Shown here piece by piece: positions 56,250-64,000 of a stretch of DNA of 64,000 bases. Source of the DNA: Methylobacterium tardum (GTDB lineage Bacteria > Pseudomonadota > Alphaproteobacteria > Rhizobiales > Beijerinckiaceae); the NCBI RefSeq assembly GCF_023546765.1, contig NZ_CP097484.1, positions 995,501 to 1,059,500 of the forward strand, written 5' to 3'. The notes beneath the pieces are model-generated. The model had not been told where the DNA came from and did not search any database. It saw only the letters and a list, made by a program, of their open reading frames with translations. The translations under genes and the position numbers were made by a program. Numbering within the stretch: position 1 is the first letter of the stretch; every line of letters begins with the position of its first letter.

Positions 56250-58103
56250 TTGCGCATACTGAGCCACTCAAAGCGCGGTCTTGAGTGGTCGATCGGCCTT
56301 GGCCTAAGCCCAAAATTGTGGAACGACGACGTGCAGACATCAGCATCCGCCGCCTCAAAGTTAGCTCCTGTGGGCTTTTTGTCGGCCGTGCGCGGCTGCC
56401 GAGGCGCTTTGATCGGGCTGTCTCTGTTCAGCGCTTTGATCAACGTCCTGTACCTCACCGGCTCTTTTTACATGCTCCAGGTTTACGACCGGGTCATCCC
56501 GAGTCGGAGCGTGCCGACCCTGATCGCCCTTTCGGCTTTGGCCGCTGTTCTCTATGCAGGCCAAGCGGCGCTGGATTTTTGCCGCCAGCGCGTGCTCGCG
56601 CGCATGGCGCGGTCGCTGGATGAGCGATTGAGCCCGCGCGTGTTCGCGCTTGTGACCCGTCTGCCCTTGATGGGGCAGGGTGGCAGCATGGGCCTGCAGC
56701 CCTTGCGCGATCTTGATCAGGTGCGGAGCTTTCTCGCCGGGAGCGGGCCACCAGGCTTCTTTGATCTGCCTTGGATGCCATTCTACTTGGCGATCTGCTT
56801 CCTATTCCATCCTTTGATCGGACTTGCCGCCACGGCGGGAGCCGTTGTGCTGGTGCTGCTGACGATCTGCACCGAAGAGTTCACTCGCAGGCCCGTCAAG
56901 GCTGCGGCCCTGCACGGGGCAGCGCGCATGAGCCTTGCGGAAGCGAGCCGGCGCAACGCCGAGGTGGTGGCGGCCATGGGCATGGGCGGGCGCTTAAGCG
57001 CGCGCTGGAGCGCGGTCAACCAGCAGCATCTGGACGCGCACGAACACGCAGGCGACGTCGCGAGTGGGCTTGGAGGCGCGTCCAAGGTGGCGCGTATGGC
57101 CTTGCAATCGGGCGTGCTCGGACTTGGGGCTTATCTTGTCATCCATGGCGAGGCGAGCAGCGGCATCATTATCGCCGGCTCGATTCTGTCCGCCCGCGCC
57201 CTGGCGCCGGTTGAGCTGGTGATCGCGCACTGGAAGGCGTTTGCCGGCGCTCGCCAAAGCTGGGCGCGCTTGCACGAACTGTTCGCGGCTGTTCCCGAGA
57301 CCGCCGAGCCACTGCCCTTGCGTCGGCCCGCGTCCACGCTGTCGGTTGAGGCGCTCAGTTTGGTGCCGCCCGGCGATCAGCGGATTGTGGTCAGGGACGT
57401 GTCATTTGCCCTGCAAAGCGGAAGCGCGCTGGGCGTCATCGGCCCGAGCGCGTCGGGCAAGTCGTCGCTGGCGCGAGCCTTAGTGGGCGTGTGGCGACCG
57501 GCGCGCGGCAGCGTGCGGCTTGACGGAGCGGCGCTGGATCAATGGTCGCCCGAAGCTTTGGGTCGGCATGTGGGTTATCTGCCGCAGGATATCGAACTGT
57601 TTGAAGGCACGATCGGGCAGAACATCGCCCGATTTGCGCCCGACGCCGATCCTGACACGATCATCCGGGCCGCCGAGCAGGCGGGCGTGCATGGGCTGAT
57701 TGTGCGTCTTTCGCAGGGTTATGATACCCGCGTCGGCGAGGGCGGGATGGCGCTGTCGGGCGGACAACGACAGCGCATTGGCCTGGCTCGAGCCCTGTAT
57801 GGCGATCCATTCCTCGTGGTGCTGGACGAGCCCAACTCAAACCTGGACAGCGAAGGCGAACAAGCGCTGACGCGGGCGATCGCAAATGTGCGGGCGCGCG
57901 GTGGGATTGCGGTGATCGTAGCGCACCGGCCGAGCGCCTTGGCGGCCGTCGACCAGGTGCTCGTGATGAGTGGCGGCGAAGCCCAGGCGTTGGGACCCAA
58001 GGAGCAGGTCCTGCGTCCGGCCGCACAGGCGGTGGCGCCAGCAACCATGCCGGCGCCGGGTGGGCCTGTGCGGCCCGCAGCCGCAGCGGCAGGCGCGGTC
58101 TGA
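56250..58103 (+). CDS. Type I secretion ABC transporter (PrtD-like)
   Basis: Inner-membrane ATPase of a type I secretion system. Up to 617 residues: a short N-terminus, a six-helix membrane domain (about 45-320) typical of PrtD/LipB exporters that lack the peptidase domain, and a nucleotide-binding domain (about 345-570) with Walker A GPSASGKSS, signature LSGGQRQRIGLARAL, Walker B FLVVLDEP and the switch His in IVAHRPSAL. The C-terminal 45 residues are Ala/Pro-rich. The longest frame starts at TTG 56250; GTG 56334 (MQTSASAASKLAP) fits other PrtD proteins better. The adaptor gene overlaps the stop by one base. The convergent GH16 gene downstream is the probable cargo. Confidence 0.93.
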   Translation: MRILSHSKRGLEWSIGLGLSPKLWNDDVQTSASAASKLAPVGFLSAVRGCRGALIGLSLFSALINVLYLTGSFYMLQVYDRVIPSRSVPTLIALSALAAVLYAGQAALDFCRQRVLARMARSLDERLSPRVFALVTRLPLMGQGGSMGLQPLRDLDQVRSFLAGSGPPGFFDLPWMPFYLAICFLFHPLIGLAATAGAVVLVLLTICTEEFTRRPVKAAALHGAARMSLAEASRRNAEVVAAMGMGGRLSARWSAVNQQHLDAHEHAGDVASGLGGASKVARMALQSGVLGLGAYLVIHGEASSGIIIAGSILSARALAPVELVIAHWKAFAGARQSWARLHELFAAVPETAEPLPLRRPASTLSVEALSLVPPGDQRIVVRDVSFALQSGSALGVIGPSASGKSSLARALVGVWRPARGSVRLDGAALDQWSPEALGRHVGYLPQDIELFEGTIGQNIARFAPDADPDTIIRAAEQAGVHGLIVRLSQGYDTRVGEGGMALSGGQRQRIGLARALYGDPFLVVLDEPNSNLDSEGEQALTRAIANVRARGGIAVIVAHRPSALAAVDQVLVMSGGEAQALGPKEQVLRPAAQAVAPATMPAPGGPVRPAAAAAGAV

Positions 58104-59416
58104 TGAACATGGATCCCAAAAGCAAAACCTATCGCTCGATGCGCCGCTCGCTGCTGGGCGGGGCGGCGGTGGCCGGCCTTTTGGCTTTCGGTGTCGGGGG
58201 CTGGGCGGCGACCGCAGAGCTGTCCGGCGCCGTGATCGCGCCCGGATCGCTGGTTGTGGCCTCGAACCTGAAGAAGGTTCAGCATCCGACCGGTGGCGTG
58301 GTGAGCGAGATCAACGTGCGGGAGGGTGATCCCGTCAAAGCCGGCGACGTGGTGGTGCGCCTCGACGACACACAAACCCGCGCCAATTTGGCGATTGTCA
58401 CCAAAAATCTAGACGAACTCGCGGCCGTGCAGGCTCGCGATGAGGCCGAGCAGGACGGAACCGAGCGGATCGTGTTCCCGGCCGATCTTTTGGCGCGAAC
58501 AAAGGATCCCGCGGTGGCCCGGGTGGTCCAAGGCGAGCAAAAGCTGTTTGGAATCCGCCGCGCGGCGCGGGACGGTCAGAGCGCGCAGTTTAGGGAGCGC
58601 ATCGCTCAGCTCCGCGAACAAATCTCGGGCCTCACCGACCAGCTGGCGGCCAAGAAGCGCGAACTCGCACTTGTGTTCGAGGAGCTGAAGGGCGTTCGCG
58701 AGCTTTGGCAGAAGAATCTGATCCAGATCGGGCGGATGACGGCTTTAGAACGCGATGCGGCTCGGATCGAGGGTGAGCGGGGCACGCTTGTGTCTACCAT
58801 CGCTCAAACCAAAGGCAGGATCAGCGAAACCGAGCTCCAGATCCTGCAGATCGACCAAGACCTACGAACGGAGGTCGGCAAGGACTTGGCCGAGATCCGT
58901 GCCAAAACCTCGGAGCTGGTTGAAAAGAAGGTGGCGGCCGAAGACCAGCTCAAGCGCGTAGACATCCGCGCGCCCCAGAGCGGAACGGTGCACCAGCTCA
59001 ACGTTCACACTGTAGGAGGCGTCATCACGCCAGGGGCTGAGCCGATCATGCTGATCGTGCCAGAGGCGGATGCGCTCACGGTTGAAGCCAAGATCCAGCC
59101 GCAAGACATCGACCAAGTGCGGGTCGGGCAAAGGGCGGTGCTGCGCTTTTCCGCTTTCAACCAGCGCACCACGCCAGAGCTGATCGGCGAAGTGAGCCGG
59201 GTCTCGGCCGATGTCAGTCAGGATACCAAGACGGGAGCGACGTACTACACGATCCGCATGAGCGTGCCGGAGGCGGAACGCGACCGCCTCCAAGGGATGA
59301 AGCTTGTGCCCGGCATGCCGGTGGAGAGCTTTATCCGAACAGGCGACCGCACCGTCATCTCATACCTGACCAAGCCGTTGCAGGACCAGGTCGCGAAAGC
59401 GTGGCGGGAAAGATAA
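58103..59416 (+). CDS. Type I secretion membrane fusion protein (HlyD/PrtE-like)
   Basis: Periplasmic adaptor linking the ABC exporter to an outer-membrane TolC channel. The 437 residues have a short cytoplasmic N-terminus, one membrane helix (about 17-37), a lipoyl-like segment (SNLKKVQHPTGGVVSEINVR, EGDPVKAGDVVVRLDDTQTR), a long coiled-coil hairpin (about 150-285), then the second lipoyl half (RVDIRAPQSGTVHQLNVHTV) and a beta-barrel region ending near MKLVPGMPVESFIRTGDRT. All of this is the HlyD family layout. The ATG overlaps the exporter's stop (TGATG), so the two are translationally coupled. No TolC gene is in the window; it must be supplied from elsewhere. Confidence 0.93.
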   Translation: MNMDPKSKTYRSMRRSLLGGAAVAGLLAFGVGGWAATAELSGAVIAPGSLVVASNLKKVQHPTGGVVSEINVREGDPVKAGDVVVRLDDTQTRANLAIVTKNLDELAAVQARDEAEQDGTERIVFPADLLARTKDPAVARVVQGEQKLFGIRRAARDGQSAQFRERIAQLREQISGLTDQLAAKKRELALVFEELKGVRELWQKNLIQIGRMTALERDAARIEGERGTLVSTIAQTKGRISETELQILQIDQDLRTEVGKDLAEIRAKTSELVEKKVAAEDQLKRVDIRAPQSGTVHQLNVHTVGGVITPGAEPIMLIVPEADALTVEAKIQPQDIDQVRVGQRAVLRFSAFNQRTTPELIGEVSRVSADVSQDTKTGATYYTIRMSVPEAERDRLQGMKLVPGMPVESFIRTGDRTVISYLTKPLQDQVAKAWRER

Positions 59417-59670
59417 GCACCTCGGCGGGGCTCGATGCTTCGCGCCGTCATCAGTGGGGCCTGCGTGGCTTGATCGGCTCAGGCGCACGCTTCTCCCCTC
59501 CCGCGGTCCGTTCTGGGCTGCATGGTCATGAAATACCGACTGTCCCGCTGCATCCTAAATCAGGCGAGCGGCAAGTGAGGTTGGAACAGAAGCGCTTTCT
59601 GCTTCAAACCGAGGCGATCCGTTCCGACTATGACGGCCCTGCCCACAGAGCCGCTCAGCTTGGTTGGCGC

Positions 59671-62538
59671 TCACACCAGGTGGAAGTCGGACGCAGTCAA
59701 TTGAGCCTTGGTGACCCCCTGCAACGTCACCGAGTTGTTGGCGTCCAGAACAATGGTGACGCTTCCGTTCACGTCTGTGGCGTGGTTCAGGATGTCCGCC
59801 GGGCTGGAGAACATGGTGTGATCAAACCACAGCCCGTCCTGTTTGACGTCGAACCCTGAAATCACGTCCTTGCCGAAGTTGGCGTAAAACACGAAGTTGT
59901 CCACGCCCGCGCTGGCCACGAACTTGTCGGTGCCGGTCGAGCCCACATTGATCGCGCTGAGAATACTTGCGACCCCGATCTGGCCGTCGTTGTTCAGATC
60001 CTGCGCGAAGCTCTTCTCCAGCCCGAGCAGGGACGGGTCCGAGCCCGACACCGTGCCGATGGGAGATGCAATGTAGTTGCCGTTCGCGTCGGTGTTCCAC
60101 ACCGTGTACTGGTCCGCGCCCGTCATCTTCCAGGCCACCTCGTAGCCGGTGGCCGTCTTTTCCGCGCCAATCGGGGTCCAGCCGCCGAGCTGACCCGCGG
60201 TCACGATGGATCCGCTAAGTTTGAGCGAGGGGCCCGACCCCGTGCTGTCGTCCAGAAAGAACCCGCTGCCCACCTGATCCAGCCGCGTCACCCCAAACGC
60301 CTCGACGGTCTTGGGCACGGCCCCGATCTGGCCGTCGTTGTTCAGATCCTGCGCGAAGCTCTTCTCCAGCCCGAGCAGGGACGGGTCCGAGCCCGACACC
60401 GTGCCGATGGGAGATGCAATGTAGTTGCCGTTCGCGTCGGTGTTCCACACCGTGTACTGGTCCGCGCCCGTCATCTTCCAGGCCACCTCGTAGCCGGTGG
60501 CCGTCTTTTCCGCGCCAATCGGGGTCCAGCCGCCGAGCTGACCCGCGGTCACGATGGATCCGCTAAGTTTGAGCGAGGGGCCCGACCCCGTGCTGTCATC
60601 CAGAAAGAACCCGCTGCCCACCTGATCCAGCCGCGTCACCCCAAACGCCTCGACGGTCTTGGGCACGGCCCCGATCTGGCCGTCGTTGTTCAGATCCTGC
60701 GCGAAGCTCTTCTCCAGCCCGAGCAGGGACGGGTCCGAGCCCGACACCGTGCCGATGGGAGATGCAATGTAGTTGCCGTTCGCGTCGGTGTTCCACACCG
60801 TGTACTGGTCCGCGCCCGTCATCTTCCAGGCCACCTCGTAGCCGGTGGCCGTCTTTTCCGCGCCAATCGGGGTCCAGCCGCCGAGCTGACCCGCGGTCAC
60901 GATGGATCCGCTAAGTTTGAGCGAGGGGCCCGACCCCGTGCTGTCGTCCAGAAAGAACCCGCTGCCCACCTGATCCAGCCGCGTCACCCCAAACGCCTCG
61001 ACGGTCTTGGGCACGGCCCCGATCTGGCCGTCGTTGTTCAGATCCTGCGCGAAGCTCTTCTCCAGCCCGAGCAGGGACGGGTCCGAGCCCGACACCGTGC
61101 CGATGGGAGATGCAATGTAGTTGCCGTTCGCGTCGGTGTTCCACACCGTGTACTGGTCCGCGCCCGTCATCTTCCAGGCCACCTCGTAGCCGGTGGCCGT
61201 CTTTTCCGCGCCAATCGGGGTCCAGCCGCCGAGCTGACCCGCGGTCACGATGGATCCGCTAAGTTTGAGCGAGGGGCCCGACCCCGTGCTGTCATCCAGA
61301 AAGAACCCGCTGCCCACCTGATCCAGCCGCGTCACCCCAAACGCCTCGACGGTCTTGGGCACGGCCCCGATCTGGCCGTCGTTGTTCAGATCCTGCGCGA
61401 AGCTCTTCTCCAGCCCGAGCAGGGACGGGTCCGAGCCCGACACCGTGCCGATGGGAGATGCAATGTAGTTGCCGTTCGCGTCGGTGTTCCACACCGTGTA
61501 CTGGTCCGCGCCCGTCATCTTCCAGGCCACCTCGTAGCCGGTGGCCGTCTTTTCCGCGCCAATCGGGGTCCAGCCGCCGAGCTGACCCGCGGTCACGACG
61601 GATCCGCTAAGTTTGAGCGAGGGGCCCGACCCCGTGCTGTCGTCCAGAAAGAACCCGCTGCCCACCTGATCCAGCCGCGTCACCCCAAACGCTTCAAGTG
61701 TGTGTGAGTTTGCGCTGGTTGCGCCGTAGTGGCCCGGATCGGCACCGTCGGGAGCCGACACGGTGCCTTGGATCACCGCCACCGCGTCTGGACTCTTGGA
61801 GTAGGCCCGAATGTAATCGATCGAAGAGGAGATCGGCTTGCCCGCCACGTCCGCACCACTCTGGGTGGCGAGATTGGCTACAAGATACATCGGGCCGGTC
61901 ATGTCGCTCGGCGTGGCCTGCGAGCCGACGAACTGCCCGTCGACGTAGAAGCTGATCTTATCCTTCTGCCAATCCATTCCGTAGGTGTGATAGCCCGGCG
62001 CGTTCGCCAGCTCGCTGTAGACCTGCCGGTTCTGCTGCCAGGGGATGTTGGGAGTCTGATCCGTCGTGTGGATCGTGCTGTAGACGCCCTTGTCGTTGTC
62101 TCCATAGTGCTCGGCGATGTCGAGTTCCTGCCAGCCTGGCAAGTTGTTGGGGTTGGCCGCTGGTTTGTCGGGCAGCAACCAGAACGCATCCCATGCGCCC
62201 TTCATGTCGGAGAAATCGGCACGGATTTCGAAGTACCCGTAGGTCTGCGAGAAGCTACCCTGTGTTGTGATCAGCCCCGACTCCCAACTTCCGGGATAAC
62301 CCGAGGCGGTCTTGTCGGGAACAGCGGTGATGGTCAGCGCACCGCCTGAGACTTTGAAGGGATCGTAGCCGGAGGCGGGGTCGACGAACGAGGAATGTCC
62401 GAAGCCGATGTCAGAGTTGGCATCATAGCGCCACTGAGAGCGGATATCACCCCAGGTTGTGCTACCCGATGCCTGGGAGATGCTGCGCGTGTTGAATTCG
62501 TCGTCAAACGTCAGCTTGTAGCCCGTAAGATCGAGCAT
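59671..62538 (-). CDS. GH16 glycan hydrolase with five Trp-rich repeats and RTX-like type I export signal
   Basis: A 955-residue secreted enzyme. Residues 1-250 are a GH16 catalytic domain (FDDEFNTRSI, YGYFEIRADFSDMKGAWDAF, catalytic E138-L-D140-I-A-E143). Residues about 282-862 are five tandem 116-residue repeats (EAFGVTRLDQVGSGFFLDD, GWTPIGAEKTATGYEVAWK, DLNNDGQIG), matching the Trp-rich C-terminal domain family (PF07483). The last ~95 residues (GVDNFVFYANFGKDVISGFD, VTLQGVTKAQLTASDFHLV) resemble the C-terminal end of RTX/serralysin-type proteins carrying the type I secretion signal. There is no N-terminal signal peptide. GGGGA precedes the ATG. Convergent with the exporter/adaptor pair, which probably exports it, as PrsDE exports the glycanase ExsH in Sinorhizobium. 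The cargo link is inferred. Confidence 0.92.
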   Translation of the reverse strand: MLDLTGYKLTFDDEFNTRSISQASGSTTWGDIRSQWRYDANSDIGFGHSSFVDPASGYDPFKVSGGALTITAVPDKTASGYPGSWESGLITTQGSFSQTYGYFEIRADFSDMKGAWDAFWLLPDKPAANPNNLPGWQELDIAEHYGDNDKGVYSTIHTTDQTPNIPWQQNRQVYSELANAPGYHTYGMDWQKDKISFYVDGQFVGSQATPSDMTGPMYLVANLATQSGADVAGKPISSSIDYIRAYSKSPDAVAVIQGTVSAPDGADPGHYGATSANSHTLEAFGVTRLDQVGSGFFLDDSTGSGPSLKLSGSVVTAGQLGGWTPIGAEKTATGYEVAWKMTGADQYTVWNTDANGNYIASPIGTVSGSDPSLLGLEKSFAQDLNNDGQIGAVPKTVEAFGVTRLDQVGSGFFLDDSTGSGPSLKLSGSIVTAGQLGGWTPIGAEKTATGYEVAWKMTGADQYTVWNTDANGNYIASPIGTVSGSDPSLLGLEKSFAQDLNNDGQIGAVPKTVEAFGVTRLDQVGSGFFLDDSTGSGPSLKLSGSIVTAGQLGGWTPIGAEKTATGYEVAWKMTGADQYTVWNTDANGNYIASPIGTVSGSDPSLLGLEKSFAQDLNNDGQIGAVPKTVEAFGVTRLDQVGSGFFLDDSTGSGPSLKLSGSIVTAGQLGGWTPIGAEKTATGYEVAWKMTGADQYTVWNTDANGNYIASPIGTVSGSDPSLLGLEKSFAQDLNNDGQIGAVPKTVEAFGVTRLDQVGSGFFLDDSTGSGPSLKLSGSIVTAGQLGGWTPIGAEKTATGYEVAWKMTGADQYTVWNTDANGNYIASPIGTVSGSDPSLLGLEKSFAQDLNNDGQIGVASILSAINVGSTGTDKFVASAGVDNFVFYANFGKDVISGFDVKQDGLWFDHTMFSSPADILNHATDVNGSVTIVLDANNSVTLQGVTKAQLTASDFHLV
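59953..61692 (-). repeat. Five tandem 348-bp coding repeats
   Basis: A marker (GATCTGGCCGTCGTTGTTC) recurs at 59977, 60325, 60673, 61021 and 61369, exactly 348 bp apart (116 codons). Units are almost identical at nucleotide level. A third-position variant alternates along the array (GTCGTCC, GTCATCC, GTCGTCC, GTCATCC, GTCGTCC at about 60247, 60595, 60943, 61291, 61639), which indicates growth by two-unit (696-bp) steps. The N-terminal unit has Val where the others have Ile (SGSVVTAG). The last unit ends in diverged sequence. Confidence 0.95.
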
Positions 62539-62763
62539 TCATGTCCCCATGAGCACGCGCTGTTAACTTTTGCAAGTTTACTCTAGAATATCGACAGCGA
62601 TTTAGGATCGTAATATAAATTAGTCTATAAAAATTAAAAAATCGCTAAACTCTCTACCAGTGAGCAGTAGGCACATAAGCCGATTTCCTCGGCAGCGCGC
62701 GGCACTCGATCGCCATTACAAAGAACAGGCCAGCGACCATCAAGCTGAGCTATCTGGCTCATT

Positions 62764-63815
62764 CCGCTAGAGCGGGCTTCGTCCGATCGGAAGCTATGCT
62801 GGGTGACTGAGGGTTGACGGGGTAAGGAGGCGCCCATGCCCACAACCTTGTCCGTTGATCTGCGCCAGCGCGTGGCGTCTGCAGTCTCAGCCGGGGCGAC
62901 CTACCGACAGGCCGCCGAGCGCTTCGGCGTGAGCCGGGCCAGCGCCAGCCGCTGGTCACAGCAGAAGCGGCGCGTGGGTCACGTCGCACCCAAGCCGTTG
63001 GGCGGCGACCAGCGCTCCCGCCACATTGAGGTTCATGCCGAGCTCATCCGGCGGACCTACCAGGCTCGCCCGCAGATCCTCCTGCGGGAGTTGCGCGAGG
63101 CTCTGCAGGCACACGGGGTCGCGGTCAGCACCAGCAGCTTATCGCGCTTCTTCGCCCGGCACCGGATCACGCGCAAAAGGGGCGCTGCACGCAGCGGAGC
63201 AGGAGCGAGACGACGTAAGAGCGGCACGTGAGGCTTGGTTTGCGGGCCAGCCCGAGCTCGATCCCGAGCGCCTCGTGTTCTTGGACGAGACGGCGGCCAC
63301 CACCAGCATGGTTCGCCGCTACGGCTGGGCAGAGCGCGGCGCGCGCTGCCGGATCGCGGCGCCGGCCGGGCACTGGAAAACCACCACGGTCATTGCCGGG
63401 TTGCGCACGAGCGGGCCGAGTGCGGTTGCGCTGCTGGACGGGCCTGTGACGGGTGAACGCTTCCGCGCCTACGTGTCAGAGACACTGGTCCCGACCCTGA
63501 GGCCCGGCGACACGCTCATCCTGGACAATCTCGGCGCCCACAAGGTAGCGGGCGTGCGCGAGACGATCGAGGCAGCCGGAGCCCGGCTCCTGTACCTCCC
63601 ACCGTACTCGCCTGACTTCAACCCGATTGAACTGGCCTTCGCGAAGCTCAAAGCAATCCTGCGCAGCGCGGCGGCCCGCACAGTCAGCGATCTCTGGGGG
63701 GCCATCCACAAAGCCTTCACGCGCTTCTCGCCCGAAGAGTGCCGCAACTACTTCACGGCGGCCGGCTACGAGGATGACGCTTGTGCTTCCAGCTGATCGG
63801 GACCCGCTCTAGCGC
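62764..63815 (+). mobile_element. IS630-family insertion sequence, near-complete
   Basis: About 1.05 kb bounded by inverted ends CGCTAGAGCGGG (62765-62776) and its reverse complement (63803-63814). The first frame (62836-63231, MPTTLSVDLRQRVASAVSAG, helix-turn-helix) overlaps a second running to 63796 with FLDETAATTSMVRRYGWAER (first Asp), TLILDNLGAHK (second Asp) and SPDFNPIELAFAKLK (Glu). The join is at CGCAAAAGGGG near 63174-63184, where a +1 (or -2) shift restores TRK-(K)-GALHAAEQERDD. It may be programmed frameshifting at the A-run, or a one-base deletion. A truncated relative sits at about 18790-19056. Confidence 0.88.
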
Positions 63816-64000
63816 GGCATCAGCAGGTCAACGACCCGACGCAAGGCCAGCGCATCCTGCTCGGGCGTGGGCGCCGTGAGGAAGCCGCCCGCCACCGGCG
63901 CCGCCGACAGCCAGGAGGGAAGCGTCTCGAGGTCCGGGAAGAGCTGCCGGGCGACCTTTTCGATCGGCTGCCCGGTGAACCAGGGCGCGTAGGTCGCGAT
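63809..64000 (-). CDS. 3' end of an unidentified gene, terminated by the IS630 end
   Basis: The minus strand is open from the window edge to a TAG at 63809-63811, giving 63 residues (YAPWFTGQPIEKVARQLFPD, LPSWLSAAPVAGGFLTAPTP, DALALRRVVDLLMPR). Codon use is regular for GC-rich DNA and the sequence looks like folded protein. The stop lies inside the IS630 inverted repeat, so the last codon or the true C-terminus may have been replaced by the insertion. Family not recognised; the rest of the gene is outside the window. Confidence 0.6.
   Translation of the reverse strand: MATYAPWFTGQPIEKVARQLFPDLETLPSWLSAAPVAGGFLTAPTPEQDALALRRVVDLLMPR

Noticed and set aside
59953..61692. Possible CRISPR-like or non-coding repeat array
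   Set aside because: The units are 348 bp with no spacers and read through in frame as protein repeats of the GH16 enzyme.

Overview
The window is GC-rich alphaproteobacterial DNA that reads like a member of the Methylobacteriaceae (probably Methylobacterium or a relative). This is inferred from the GC-rich background, a DUF6894 protein, the GC-rich IS630/IS66/IS3/IS5/IS110 debris and an ExoF/ExoY/ExoK-style polysaccharide gene set; no ribosomal or other taxonomic marker is present. It may be chromosomal or on a large plasmid.

The main content (about 0.2-53 kb) is an exopolysaccharide locus of the Wzx/Wzy type, heavily broken up by insertion sequences. It has three near-identical polyprenyl-phosphate glycosyl-1-phosphate transferases (ExoY-like, at 0.2, 35.6 and 52 kb), UDP-glucose dehydrogenase, a frameshifted GDP-mannose pyrophosphorylase/isomerase, a phosphohexomutase and UDP-glucose 4-epimerase (plus a 395-bp epimerase fragment). 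Assembly genes include GT4 enzymes, a GT14-like enzyme, GT2 enzymes, a GT8 enzyme and a frameshifted GT-B-like enzyme. Decoration genes are an acyltransferase-3 and a FkbM methyltransferase. Export genes are a flippase (Wzx), a polymerase (Wzy-like), a short Wzz/ExoP-like copolymerase with a decayed kinase domain, and an ExoF/Wza-like outer-membrane export protein next to a secreted GH16 glucanase. Many glycosyltransferase, export and decoration genes are visibly AT-richer than the sugar-nucleotide genes and IS elements around them, which suggests separate acquisition.

Mobile DNA is dense: at least fifteen transposase genes or fragments (ISL3, IS5, IS66, IS630, IS110, IS701-like, IS3, IS481), mostly frameshifted, truncated or nested, plus a broken serine recombinase. 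Only the IS110 gene at 25.4-26.6 kb and the IS630 at 62.8-63.8 kb look essentially intact.

From 43 to 56 kb lie mostly small or uncharacterised genes: two conserved hypothetical genes, the mutase, DUF6894, two paralogous coiled-coil/helical-domain proteins, a lipoprotein and a FitAB/VapBC toxin-antitoxin pair with a probable operator. Small membrane proteins follow the ExoY copies at 1.5-2.1, 35.4 and 51.4-51.9 kb.

From 56 to 62.5 kb is a type I secretion pair (PrtD-like ABC exporter and HlyD-like adaptor) convergent with a 955-residue GH16 enzyme that carries five almost identical 116-residue Trp-rich repeats and an RTX-like C-terminal export region. The two GH16 enzymes, one with a signal peptide and one apparently exported by type I secretion, resemble the ExoK/ExsH pair that trims succinoglycan in Sinorhizobium.

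The most notable observations are: loss of the catalytic nucleophile Asp in the third ExoY copy; the small-protein families attached to the ExoY copies; the inverted and direct ExoY repeats able to invert or delete the locus; and the recently amplified GH16 repeat array, which appears to have grown by two-repeat units.
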